Positions 7,999 through 15,042 of a stretch of 22,492 nucleotides of DNA are shown in pieces. How positions within the stretch are numbered: the first letter of the stretch is position 1; each line of letters starts with the position of its first letter. The notes under the pieces were generated by a model. The model was not told the origin of the DNA. It saw nothing but the letters and a program-made list of their open reading frames with translations, and did no database searches. The position numbers and the translations under genes were made by a program. Origin of the DNA: Lysobacterales bacterium (lineage in GTDB: Bacteria > Pseudomonadota > Gammaproteobacteria > Xanthomonadales > Rhodanobacteraceae); assembly GCA_013298265.1 (NCBI GenBank), contig JAAFHE010000003.1, forward strand, positions 1 to 22,492. Direction: 5' to 3'.

Positions 7999-8496
7999 TC
8001 AGCCGTTGCGCTCGATGTCGTGGCGCACACGCTCGAGCTCCTGCTGCTGCTCGCGCGACATGGCGATGATCTTCTCGGCGTAGGACGCCAGGATGCGGTC
8101 GTCCTCGGTTTGCGGCAGCCACGGTGGGATCGAAGCGGGCCGGCCTTCGGGCGCGTCCAGGGCGACGAAGCTGATCATGCAGTGCGTCGCAAGGCGTTCA
8201 CTGCCGCTCTTGAGGTCACGTGCAATCACGTCGACCGCGAAATGCATGCTGCTGCTGCCGGTGCGGATCAGCTTGCAGCGCACGATCACGATATCGCCGA
8301 TCAGGATCGGCTTGACGAACTGGATGCCACCCAAGGCGACCGTGACGCAGTATTTGCCGCTCCAGCCGACTGCAGCGGCGTAGCCGGCCTGGTCTATCCA
8401 TTTCATGACCATGCCGCCATGGACCTTGCCGCCGAAATTCACGTCGGACGGCTGGGCCAGGAAGCGGAAGGTGGTTTCGCGTTGTTGACCTGGCAT
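7999..8496 (-). CDS. acyl-CoA thioesterase, hotdog fold (YciA/BACH-like)
   Basis: A 165-residue cytosolic hotdog-fold protein. The segment PSDVNFGGKVHGGMVMKWID (residues 16-35) is the family active-site region, with N20 and the HGG turn leading into the central helix and D35. VTVALGGIQFVKPILIGDIV is the typical second strand pair. Enzymes of this family hydrolyse acyl-CoA to free acid and CoA, controlling acyl-CoA pools. The C-terminus is a charged, probably coiled helix (EKIIAMSREQQQELERVRHD). It stands alone and converges with the pilus-like operon, whose end is 16 bases away, without a visible terminator between them. No strong Shine-Dalgarno precedes the ATG. Substrate chain length cannot be told. 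Confidence 0.88.
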   Translation of the reverse strand: MPGQQRETTFRFLAQPSDVNFGGKVHGGMVMKWIDQAGYAAAVGWSGKYCVTVALGGIQFVKPILIGDIVIVRCKLIRTGSSSMHFAVDVIARDLKSGSERLATHCMISFVALDAPEGRPASIPPWLPQTEDDRILASYAEKIIAMSREQQQELERVRHDIERNG

Positions 8497-8580
8497 GGCG
8501 CGGCTCAGCGTGGGGACAGCACGAATCCTAACCCATGGCCTGGAATGTGAGCGCCGTCACGCTGCGCGAATGCACAGACC

Positions 8581-8586
8581 TATACT
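8581..8586 (+). promoter_or_regulatory. possible -10 element for the secreted DUF11-type gene
   Basis: TATACT matches five of six -10 consensus bases and lies 43 bases before the ATG at 8629. No convincing -35 box is present at the right spacing. The leader would include the hairpin CGGCGG-CCTG-CCGCCG (8596-8611) just before the GGGGA ribosome binding site. Confidence 0.4.
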
Positions 8587-8628
8587 TTTCCCCGACGGCG
8601 GCCTGCCGCCGCGCAATGGGGAATCAGC

Positions 8629-9645
8629 ATGAAGCGGTGGGCATTCGCGCTGGCGACAGCGCTGTACGGCATTAGCGCGGGCGCGGTCGAGCAGACCGTG
8701 CAGAACGACTCCCTCGGCAACGGAGATACCGGCGTACTCGTCTATGGCTTCGCGTCCAACGAGGCGGCCGCGTCCTGGCTCACGTCCCCGTGCGCCGGCA
8801 CGCTGCGTGCGGTACAGGTGTTCTGGCGTTCGCCCAGCGGCACTCAGGCGCAGGAAATCCACGACTCGGTGACGGTCTACCGCGCCGGCACGTTTCCGAA
8901 TCCCGGTGCGCAAGCTGCCGTGGTCGACGGCCCGATCCTGAGCGACGGCGTGGTCAACGAATGGCGCTATCTCGACGAAAACAACACGATCCCGCTTGCG
9001 GTGTCGCTCGCGGCCAACGAGCAGTTCGTCGTGTCATTCCAGTTCTTGACCCCGCCGCTCACCAATTCCGGCCCCACCGTAGTGCGCGATACCAATGGCA
9101 TACAGAGCGGCCGAAACGCCTTGCTGGCCAACATCGGCGGCACCTTCATGTGGTTCGACAGCGCGGCGCTGGGCCTGACCGGCGACTGGGTGATTCGCGG
9201 CGTGGTCGACTGCCCGGTCGGACCGCAGACGGCGGATCTCGTCGTCGGCATGAACACGACTCCCCTGGCGTATACGCCGGGTGGACCACTGGTCTACACA
9301 ATCACGGTAGCCAATACCGGGCCGTCGGCGGCGGCCGCTACCGTCGTCGACATCTTCCCGACCAGCTATGCCAATGTGTCGTGGATCTGCCAGGTCACCG
9401 GCGGCGCCACCTGTACCGCCAGCGGCAACGGCAACATCACGCAGAACATCAGCCTGCCCCTGGGAGGGGTGGCGACCTATACCGTCAGCGGCACAGTCGC
9501 ACCAGGCACCACGGGCAGCCTCACGAACACCGCCACTGCCGTCGTCGGCTCGCCGGTCACCGACCCGGTCAGCGGCAACAACACGGCAACGGCGGCGCTC
9601 CAAGCGGATACGGATCGCATCTTCGACGACAATTTCGAACCCTGA
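8629..9645 (+). CDS. secreted DUF11-type repeat protein with a short C-terminal tail motif
   Basis: A 338-residue exported protein preceded by a good ribosome binding site (GGGGA, spacing 7). Residues 1-20 form the signal peptide. The N-terminal half (to about residue 195) is a beta-rich domain of unknown type with a possible disulphide (the Cys in SPCAGTLRAV and that in VVDCPVGP). Residues about 200-325 match the DUF11/CARDB-like pattern found in bacterial surface proteins: ADLVVGMNTTPLAYTPGGPL, then YTITVANTGPSAAA and TNTATAVV. The protein ends DTDRIFDDNFEP, similar to the tail SLFANGFES of the 7176-7982 protein. It is a single gene with no partners nearby; a cell-surface or secreted role is all that can be said. 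Confidence 0.75.
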   Translation: MKRWAFALATALYGISAGAVEQTVQNDSLGNGDTGVLVYGFASNEAAASWLTSPCAGTLRAVQVFWRSPSGTQAQEIHDSVTVYRAGTFPNPGAQAAVVDGPILSDGVVNEWRYLDENNTIPLAVSLAANEQFVVSFQFLTPPLTNSGPTVVRDTNGIQSGRNALLANIGGTFMWFDSAALGLTGDWVIRGVVDCPVGPQTADLVVGMNTTPLAYTPGGPLVYTITVANTGPSAAAATVVDIFPTSYANVSWICQVTGGATCTASGNGNITQNISLPLGGVATYTVSGTVAPGTTGSLTNTATAVVGSPVTDPVSGNNTATAALQADTDRIFDDNFEP

Positions 9646-9658
9646 CAACGCCGTAGCT

Positions 9659-9684
9659 GGCCGGCCTGCGCAAAAGGGCCGGCC
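9659..9684. repeat. GGCCGGCC stem-loop after the DUF11-type gene
   Basis: Two copies of GGCCGGCC (9659-9666 and 9677-9684) are separated by 10 bases and can form an 8-bp stem. No T-tract follows on either strand, so it is not a classical intrinsic terminator, though it may help end or stabilise the plus-strand transcript finishing at 9645. Confidence 0.45.
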
Positions 9685-9813
9685 CCGCAACCGAAATCGC
9701 GGTGCTGAATGAATTCAGGGTCGATTTCAACACGAGATCAGGCGCGGGGACGATGGATCGCAGCGCTACTCGGCGACGGTTCCGAGGCAGCGCCAAGAAA
9801 GTCTCACACGCTG

Positions 9814-9843
9814 AAAAAACCGCGGCTTCCCGCAGGAAGCCGC
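9814..9843 (-). terminator. intrinsic terminator of the ychF transcript
   Basis: Read on the minus strand, GCGGCTTCC and GGAAGCCGC form a perfect 9-bp stem (9835-9843 with 9822-9830) around a 4-base loop. The stem is followed by G and then six Ts (9819-9814). It lies 60 bases after the ychF stop, the expected place for a Rho-independent terminator ending the minus-strand housekeeping block. Confidence 0.88.
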
Positions 9844-9902
9844 AGAGTTGCAGTGGTTATCCACAACGTCGCGCCGCCGCCAGGCGGTAGCCCGGATGGT
9901 CG

Positions 9903-10994
9903 TCAGACGTTGAAGCGGAAATGCAGCACATCGCCTTCCTTGACGATGTAGTCCTTGCCTTCCAGGCGCAGGCGGCCGGCGTCGCGTGAGCCCGCTTCGC
10001 CCTTGTACTTGATGAAATCGTCGTAGGCGATGGTCTCGGCGCGGATGAAGCCGCGCTCGAAGTCCGTATGAATCACAGCCGCCGCCTGTGGCGCGGTGGC
10101 GCCGATCCTGACCTGCCAGGCGCGCACTTCCTTGACGCCGGCCGTGAAGTACGTCTGCAGACCCAGCAGGCGGTAGCCGGCACGGATCACGCGATTGAGG
10201 CCCGGCTCGTCCAGGCCCATGTCCTGCAGGAAGGCGTCGCGATCGGCATCCTCGAGCTGGGACAGTTCTTCTTCGATCGCGGCGCAGACCGGCACCACTT
10301 CGGCACCTTCGGTCGCGGCACGCTCGCGCACCTTGTCCAGCAACGGATTATTGGTAAAGCCGTCCTCGAGCACATTGGCGATGTACATCAACGGCTTCAT
10401 CGTCAGCAGGAACAGGTCGCGCACCAGCGCCTTCTCATCGTCGTCGAGCCCGGCCGCGCGGGCAGGCTTGCCTTCGTTGAGCGTCGTCGCGAGCTTCTGC
10501 AGCACCGGACGCTTGGCCATGGCTTCCTTGTCGGCGGCCTTGGCGGCGCGTTCGGCGCGGTTCAGGGCCTTCTCGACCGACTCGAGATCGGCCAGTGCAA
10601 GCTCCGTGTCGATGGTGTCGATATCCGAGATCGGATCGACCTTGCCCGACACATGGATGATGTCGGTGTGCTCGAAGCAGCGCACGACATGGGCGATCGC
10701 ATCGACTTCGCGGATGTGCGCGAGGAACTTGTTGCCGAGGCCTTCTCCCTTGGACGCACCGGCGACGAGGCCGGCGATGTCGACGAACTCCATCGATGTC
10801 GGGATCACCTTCTGCGGTTTGACGATGTCCGCCAGCGCGCCCAGACGCGGATCGGGTACAGGCACCACGCCGATGTTCGGATCGATGGTGCAGAACGGGA
10901 AATTCGCCGCGGCAATGCCTGCCTTGGTCAGCGCGTTGAACAGGGTGGACTTGCCGACGTTAGGCAGGCCGACGATGCCGCATTTGATGCCCAT
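9903..10994 (-). CDS. ychF: YchF/OLA1-type ribosome-binding ATPase
   Basis: A 363-residue protein, the full usual length of this Obg-related P-loop family. The G1 loop GLPNVGKST is at residues 9-17 and the G3 region [19 protein letters not shown] follows near residue 70. The G4 position reads NVLE rather than NKxD, the NxxE variant linked to ATP instead of GTP preference. The middle is the family coiled-coil insertion, and the C-terminus is a TGS domain ([10 protein letters not shown], then [17 protein letters not shown]). YchF binds ribosomes and modulates oxidative stress responses in E. coli. It follows pth in the same direction, an arrangement common in gammaproteobacteria, and a clear terminator lies behind it. 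Confidence 0.97.
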   Translation of the reverse strand: MGIKCGIVGLPNVGKSTLFNALTKAGIAAANFPFCTIDPNIGVVPVPDPRLGALADIVKPQKVIPTSMEFVDIAGLVAGASKGEGLGNKFLAHIREVDAIAHVVRCFEHTDIIHVSGKVDPISDIDTIDTELALADLESVEKALNRAERAAKAADKEAMAKRPVLQKLATTLNEGKPARAAGLDDDEKALVRDLFLLTMKPLMYIANVLEDGFTNNPLLDKVRERAATEGAEVVPVCAAIEEELSQLEDADRDAFLQDMGLDEPGLNRVIRAGYRLLGLQTYFTAGVKEVRAWQVRIGATAPQAAAVIHTDFERGFIRAETIAYDDFIKYKGEAGSRDAGRLRLEGKDYIVKEGDVLHFRFNV

Positions 10995-11046
10995 GAGGGA
11001 TTGTCCAAAAAGCAGTTAAAGGAATTAAGGAAAAAGCGGGCGGTAA

Positions 11047-11634
11047 TCAGGGCTTCGCCGGAGCGGTATGCAGGCGTTTCATGGCTTCATTGAAGTCGCC
11101 CGACAGCGCCAGAGGTAGCACGTCGAAGGCGGCGCCGATCGACGCCATGATCGCATCCTCGTCCCTGGCCCCGGCGCGGCTGAGCACCCAGCCGGTGACC
11201 TTGTCCTTGTGACCTGGGTGGCCGATGCCCACGCGCAGGCGGTGGAACTTGCCGTCACCGAGATGGGCCATGATGTCGCGCAGGCCGTTCTGGCCGCCGT
11301 GGCCGCCGTCGAACTTGAGCCGCGCCGTCCCCGGTGGCAGGTCCAGCTCGTCATGCGCGACCAGCATCTCGTCTGGCTCGATCTTGTAGTAGCGCAGCGC
11401 CGAGGTGACGGCGATGCCGCTCTTGTTCATGAACGTCGTCGGTTTAAGCAACAGCACCGACTGACCGCCGAGGGAGACCTTCGCCGTCTGCGCGTGCAGC
11501 TTGGATTCGACGCCGAAGCGCGCACCCAGCTTGTCCGCGAGGGCGTCAATAAACCAGAACCCGGCATTGTGCCGGGTTCTGAGGTAGTCGGCCCCGGGGT
11601 TGCCGAGGCCGACGAGCAGGCGCAATTGAGCCAT
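11047..11634 (-). CDS. pth: peptidyl-tRNA hydrolase
   Basis: A 195-residue protein of the bacterial Pth family, which frees tRNA from peptidyl-tRNAs that drop off the ribosome. The catalytic set is intact: N12 in GLGNPG, H22 in RTRHNAGF, N70 in TTFMNKSG, D95 in VAHDELDLPPG and N116 in GGHGGQNGLRDI. These correspond to E. coli N10, H20, N68, D93 and N114, shifted by two. No Shine-Dalgarno is seen before the ATG; the start is preceded by a large hairpin that fills the gap to rplY, so translation may depend on the upstream gene or on that structure. It sits between rplY and ychF, as in related genomes. Confidence 0.97.
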   Translation of the reverse strand: MAQLRLLVGLGNPGADYLRTRHNAGFWFIDALADKLGARFGVESKLHAQTAKVSLGGQSVLLLKPTTFMNKSGIAVTSALRYYKIEPDEMLVAHDELDLPPGTARLKFDGGHGGQNGLRDIMAHLGDGKFHRLRVGIGHPGHKDKVTGWVLSRAGARDEDAIMASIGAAFDVLPLALSGDFNEAMKRLHTAPAKP

Positions 11635-11641
11635 GCGGAGC

Positions 11642-11667
11642 GGTTTCGCGTCGGACGACGCGAAACC
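11642..11667 (-). repeat. perfect 12-bp stem hairpin between rplY and pth
   Basis: On the minus strand GGTTTCGCGTCG (11667-11656), two bases TC, then CGACGCGAAACC (11653-11642) form a perfect palindrome. It starts directly after the rplY TAA stop and ends 7 bases before the pth ATG. No T-run follows, so it is not an ordinary terminator. It could be an RNA processing site, a partial attenuator or a translational control element between the two genes. Confidence 0.8.
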
Positions 11668-12387
11668 TTACTTCTTCTTGGCCGGAGCCGCTGGAGCCTT
11701 CGCCGCAGCCTTGGCGGGCGCGGCCGCCGGCGCCTTCGCTGCCGCCTTGCCGCCCTTGGCAGGAGCTGCCGGAGCCGCCGCCTCCGGCGCGACTTCTTCG
11801 ACTTCCACGCGCGCCAGCTTGGCCAGCACGACGGCTACGTCGTGCTCCTTGCCCAGCTTGAGTTCCGGAATTTCCAGACCGGCCGGCAGCTTGAGGTCCG
11901 ACAGGTGGACGATGTCGCCCTGCGAGAGCTCGCTCAGGTCGACTTCGATGTATTCCGGCAGATCGCGCGGCAGGCAGGAAACGATGATCTCGTTGAGTTC
12001 ATGCGTGACCAGCACGCCAGCGGTTTTGCCGGCCGGCGATTTTTCCTGATTCAGGAAGTGCAGCGGAACTCGGATCTTGAGCGCTTCGTTCTCGCTGACG
12101 CGCTGGAAATCCAGATGCAGCAGCCGCTGCTTGTACGGGTGGCGCTGCATGTCACGCAGCAGAGCCTTCTGGTTCTTGCCGTCGATCTTGAGGTCCAGGA
12201 TCGCCGAGTAGAACCACTCGTGCTGGGATGCCATATAGACGTCCTTGTGCACGAACTGGATGTTCTGCGCCTTTTCCTTGCCGCCGTACAGGATGGCCGG
12301 AACGACGTCCGCGTGACGCAGGCGGCGGCTCGCACCTTTCCCCTGGTCGTTGCGGATTTCGGCCGGAATTTCGTGAATCTTTGCCAT
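11668..12387 (-). CDS. rplY: 50S ribosomal protein L25/Ctc, long form with Ala-Pro-Lys tail
   Basis: A 239-residue L25 of the long Ctc type. The N-terminal 5S rRNA-binding beta-barrel (about residues 1-95) begins with basic EIRNDQGKGASRRLR and contains PAILYGGKEKAQNI and RDMQRHPYKQRLLHLDFQRV. The TL5-like C-terminal domain (about 100-195) includes NEIIVSCLPRDLPEYIEVDL. The last 40 or so residues are low-complexity Ala/Pro/Lys, probably disordered and RNA-facing. A good ribosome binding site (AAGGTGA, 6 bases before ATG) fixes the start. A GGCTCC/GGAGCC hairpin lies in the leader (12432-12455). The gene lies between prs and pth as in other gammaproteobacteria. Confidence 0.96.
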   Translation of the reverse strand: MAKIHEIPAEIRNDQGKGASRRLRHADVVPAILYGGKEKAQNIQFVHKDVYMASQHEWFYSAILDLKIDGKNQKALLRDMQRHPYKQRLLHLDFQRVSENEALKIRVPLHFLNQEKSPAGKTAGVLVTHELNEIIVSCLPRDLPEYIEVDLSELSQGDIVHLSDLKLPAGLEIPELKLGKEHDVAVVLAKLARVEVEEVAPEAAAPAAPAKGGKAAAKAPAAAPAKAAAKAPAAPAKKK

Positions 12388-12431
12388 GACGAATCACCTT
12401 GCAGGAATGGACCACTTCGCAGCGGCCTGAA

Positions 12432-12486
12432 GGCTCCCCCGCGACCAGAGGAGCCGGATCGTCGATCGATCGCAGATCAATCGACG
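12432..12486 (-). repeat. two stem-loops in the prs-rplY gap
   Basis: CGTCGAT and ATCGACG (12480-12486 with 12460-12466) form a 7-bp stem that includes the last prs codons before the TGA stop. GGCTCC and GGAGCC (12450-12455 with 12432-12437) form a second stem closer to rplY. Neither is followed by Ts, so they are unlikely to be strong terminators. They may mark mRNA ends or control L25 expression; this is inference. Confidence 0.45.
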
Positions 12487-13433
12487 TAAAGCGAACTCAC
12501 CGATTCACCGAAGGCCACGCGGCGTATCGTTTCGGCCAGCAATTCCGCCACCGTCAGCTGACGGATGCGGTTGCACGCCTGGATTTCCGGCGTCAGCGGG
12601 ATGGTGTCGGTGACGACCAGCTCATCCAGCTGCGAATTCATGATGTTGCTCAGCGCCGATCCCGACAGCACCGGATGGGTGCAGTAGGCCACCACCTTCC
12701 TCGCGCCCTGTTTCTTCAGCGCGTTCGCCGCAGCGCACAGCGTGCCGGCGGTATCGACGATGTCATCGACGAGCACGCAGGTCTTGTCGCGCACGTCGCC
12801 GATGATGTTCATCACGGTCGACTCGTTCGGCCGCGGACGGCGCTTGTCGATGATGGCCAGATCCGCATCGTCGAGGCGCTTGGCGATCGCGCGGGCGCGC
12901 ACCACGCCTCCGACGTCCGGGCTGACCACGATCAGGTTGTCGGTGCCCTGACTGCGCCAGATGTCGGCCAACAGCACCGGCGACGCATACACGTTGTCGA
13001 CCGGGATATCGAAGAAGCCCTGGATCTGGTCAGCGTGGATGTCGACCGTGAGCACCCGGTCTGTGCCGACCGTGCAGATCATGTCCGCGGCGACCTTGGC
13101 CGTGATCGGCACACGGGCCGAGCGCGGGCGCCGGTCCTGCCGCGCGTAGCCGAAATACGGGATCACCGCCGTCACCGTGGCCGCCGACGCGCGCTTGAGC
13201 GCGTCGATCAGCACCAGCAGTTCCATGAAATTGTCCGCCGTGGGCGCGCACGTCGGCTGGATCACGAAAACATCCTGACGGCGGACGTTCTCTTCGATTT
13301 CGACCTGCACTTCGCCGTCGGAAAAACGGCCGCAAAGCGCTTTCCCCATAGGGATGCCGAGCCGGTGCGACACGTTCTCCGCCAACCGCCGGTGCGCGTT
13401 GCCGGTGAACAGCATCAAACCTTGCGTATTCAT
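12477..13433 (-). CDS. prs: ribose-phosphate pyrophosphokinase (PRPP synthetase)
   Basis: A 318-residue class I PRPP synthetase, making PRPP from ribose 5-phosphate and ATP for purine, pyrimidine, NAD, His and Trp synthesis. All landmarks are present: [20 protein letters not shown] at the N-terminus, the flexible-loop region [20 protein letters not shown], the [15 protein letters not shown] segment, and the PRPP-binding loop [14 protein letters not shown] chose ATG at 13433 over the in-frame GTG at 13445 because GGTGGAG lies 6 bases before this ATG. The gene follows tRNA-Gln and ispE and precedes rplY in the same direction, the usual order for this group. Confidence 0.97.
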   Translation of the reverse strand: MNTQGLMLFTGNAHRRLAENVSHRLGIPMGKALCGRFSDGEVQVEIEENVRRQDVFVIQPTCAPTADNFMELLVLIDALKRASAATVTAVIPYFGYARQDRRPRSARVPITAKVAADMICTVGTDRVLTVDIHADQIQGFFDIPVDNVYASPVLLADIWRSQGTDNLIVVSPDVGGVVRARAIAKRLDDADLAIIDKRRPRPNESTVMNIIGDVRDKTCVLVDDIVDTAGTLCAAANALKKQGARKVVAYCTHPVLSGSALSNIMNSQLDELVVTDTIPLTPEIQACNRIRQLTVAELLAETIRRVAFGESVSSLYVD

Positions 13434-13439
13434 GTGAAT

Positions 13440-13446
13440 CTCCACC
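13440..13446 (-). promoter_or_regulatory. ribosome binding site deciding the prs start
   Basis: GGTGGAG on the minus strand ends 6 bases before ATG 13433. The alternative GTG at 13445 would lie inside this site, so the shorter start is preferred. Confidence 0.7.
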
Positions 13447-13504
13447 AGCCGCCAGGTACCGGACCGACGTCCGGTGCTTTGGGTGATTCATTCGGGTAAT
13501 GCAA

Positions 13505-13580
13505 TGGCTGGGGCGGTAGGACTCGAACCTACGGATGCGGGAATCAAAATCCCGTGCCTTACCGACTTGGCGACGCCCCA
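13505..13580 (-). tRNA. tRNA-Gln (TTG anticodon)
   Basis: A complete 76-nt cloverleaf. Acceptor TGGGGCG pairs with CGCCCCA, followed by discriminator G and an encoded CCA. The anticodon arm CGGGATTTTGATTCCCG carries TTG, and the T arm GTAGGTTCGAGTCCTAC is canonical. It lies between ispE and prs on the same strand. Its first 22 bases overlap the 3' end of ispE, including the ispE stop codon. Confidence 0.97.
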
Positions 13581-14431
13581 GCAGCGAAACTTTCCAGTGC
13601 GGCCAGCAGCGGCGAACGGTTCACACCGCGCGCGGCCCAGGCCGACCATTCCCGAGGACAAGCTGCCGCCAGCGCCTCTGCCTCGGCCTCGGTCGCCACG
13701 TCGACGAAGACGCAACCACCGGAACCGGACAAACGCGGGCGACCGTACGGTTCAAGCCATAACAACGCTGCTGCTACCGCGGGGTAGCGCGCGCTGACCA
13801 CTGGCTCGAACACGTTCGAGGTCTCAGCCCCAGCAAGGAAGCGCGGAATTGTCGTGGCACGGGCATCGCGTGTCAATTCCGCAGCCTGGAACAATGGCGC
13901 GGTTGGCACAGGAGTTTTCGGATCGACGACGACGTACCAGCGGTCCGGCAACGTTAGCGGAGTCAGGACTTCCCCGACTCCTTCGGCCCAGGCCGAGCGG
14001 CCCAGCACGAACACCGGCACGTCCGCGCCCAATGACAGGCCGAGCTCGGCCAGCGCCTCGATGGCCAGACCACAGCCCCACAGCCGATTGAGCGCGGCCA
14101 GCACCGTCGCAGCGTCCGAGCTGCCGCCGCCGAGGCCGCCACCCAGCGGAATGCGTTTTTCGACCGCGATATCGGCGCCGGCGCCCGCGGATGCGTAGGG
14201 CTTGAGGGCAAGCGCGGCACGCACGACCAAGTCCTGCGCCGGCGCAACCCCGGCCAGCTCGCTCAGACGCTCGACGCGTCCGTCATCGCGCATCCGCAGG
14301 CGCACCGTATCGCCCCTGTCCAGCAGCTGGAACACGGTCTGCAGCAGGTGATAGCCGTCGCCGCGCCGGCCAGTGATCTTCAGGAATAGATTGAGCTTGG
14401 CCGGGGCGGGCCAGCTGCTCCAGGCGGTCAT
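13559..14431 (-). CDS. ispE: 4-diphosphocytidyl-2-C-methyl-D-erythritol kinase
   Basis: A 290-residue GHMP kinase of the non-mevalonate isoprenoid pathway; it phosphorylates CDP-ME using ATP in the cytoplasm. The catalytic K12 sits in PAPAKLNLFLKI, the ATP loop PLGGGLGGGSSDAATVLAAL spans about residues 95-114, and D137 lies in GADVPVF. The closing glycine motif SGSGGCVF is also present. The start overlaps the lolB stop by 4 bases (ATGA), showing translational coupling. The last six codons and the TAA stop lie inside the tRNA-Gln gene, with the TAA formed by D-loop bases; this could bring tRNA processing and ispE mRNA integrity into conflict. Confidence 0.96.
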   Translation of the reverse strand: MTAWSSWPAPAKLNLFLKITGRRGDGYHLLQTVFQLLDRGDTVRLRMRDDGRVERLSELAGVAPAQDLVVRAALALKPYASAGAGADIAVEKRIPLGGGLGGGSSDAATVLAALNRLWGCGLAIEALAELGLSLGADVPVFVLGRSAWAEGVGEVLTPLTLPDRWYVVVDPKTPVPTAPLFQAAELTRDARATTIPRFLAGAETSNVFEPVVSARYPAVAAALLWLEPYGRPRLSGSGGCVFVDVATEAEAEALAAACPREWSAWAARGVNRSPLLAALESFAAGASPSR

Positions 14432-15042
14432 TGCAACTGCCAGTCCTCGACGAACAGGCGTACGCGATGCTTGCCCTTGGTCGCGAATACCTTGCGCGGC
14501 AGGGCCGGTTCGCGGTCAGCGAAATAGTCGCGGTATTCAATGATCCAGCCCGACTGCAGCAGCTTCGCGGGCCGCTGCGCCTCGTCGAAAGTCAGCTCGG
14601 CCGCACTACCGGGCGCGCGCAAACCACGCACCCAGTATTCCAGCTCAGCCACCGGCAGTTGCCAGTTCGCCTCGCGCGCCAGCAGTTCGGCCGCATTGCT
14701 GCCGGTCAGCGCCTGCTCGCGCACGCCTTCGAGCGTGGCCGAACGTGCATCGCCGTGCAGGCGCCAGTTCTTGCCACTGACGGGAGCACGCAGGCGCAGG
14801 TCGTAGCGTCCACCATCCTGGCGCCATTCCACGTCGGCGTTGCCACCATCGTCGCCGTTGCTGACGGCGATGCGGCCGCTGAACTGCCAGCGTGTCTGCG
14901 CCAGCACGGCCGTTTCGCGCGCGCGCTGCGCGCCCAGCGTCGAATCGTCTTCGCGCAGGCGCAGCGGCGCGCAGGCGGCCAGTCCCAGCGTCAGCACGGC
15001 CACCAGCAGCCGCGCTGCAGAAATTCCCGCACGCAAGCGCAT
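14428..15042 (-). CDS. lolB: outer-membrane lipoprotein LolB
   Basis: A 204-residue lipoprotein. The signal peptide ends in a lipobox LAAC with Cys24 as the acylated residue. The mature protein has LolB features: WQFSGRIAVSN near residue 52, WRQDGGRYDLRLRAP, and a C-terminal strand series ending KHRVRLFVEDWQLQ. LolB receives lipoproteins from the periplasmic carrier LolA and inserts them in the outer membrane. It shares TGATG with the upstream TPR gene and ATGA with ispE, so the three are one translationally coupled unit. Sequence identity in this family is low; the lipobox and the neighbour ispE make the call firm. Confidence 0.92.
   Translation of the reverse strand: MRLRAGISAARLLVAVLTLGLAACAPLRLREDDSTLGAQRARETAVLAQTRWQFSGRIAVSNGDDGGNADVEWRQDGGRYDLRLRAPVSGKNWRLHGDARSATLEGVREQALTGSNAAELLAREANWQLPVAELEYWVRGLRAPGSAAELTFDEAQRPAKLLQSGWIIEYRDYFADREPALPRKVFATKGKHRVRLFVEDWQLQ

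Noticed and set aside
9702..9951. Small plus-strand open frames in the gap before ychF
   Set aside because: They cross the ychF terminator and lack a ribosome binding site and protein-like composition.
11209..12489. 426-codon plus-strand open frame opposite pth and rplY
   Set aside because: Both pth and rplY are certain on the minus strand. The plus-strand product is Arg/Leu/Gln-rich shadow sequence without motifs.
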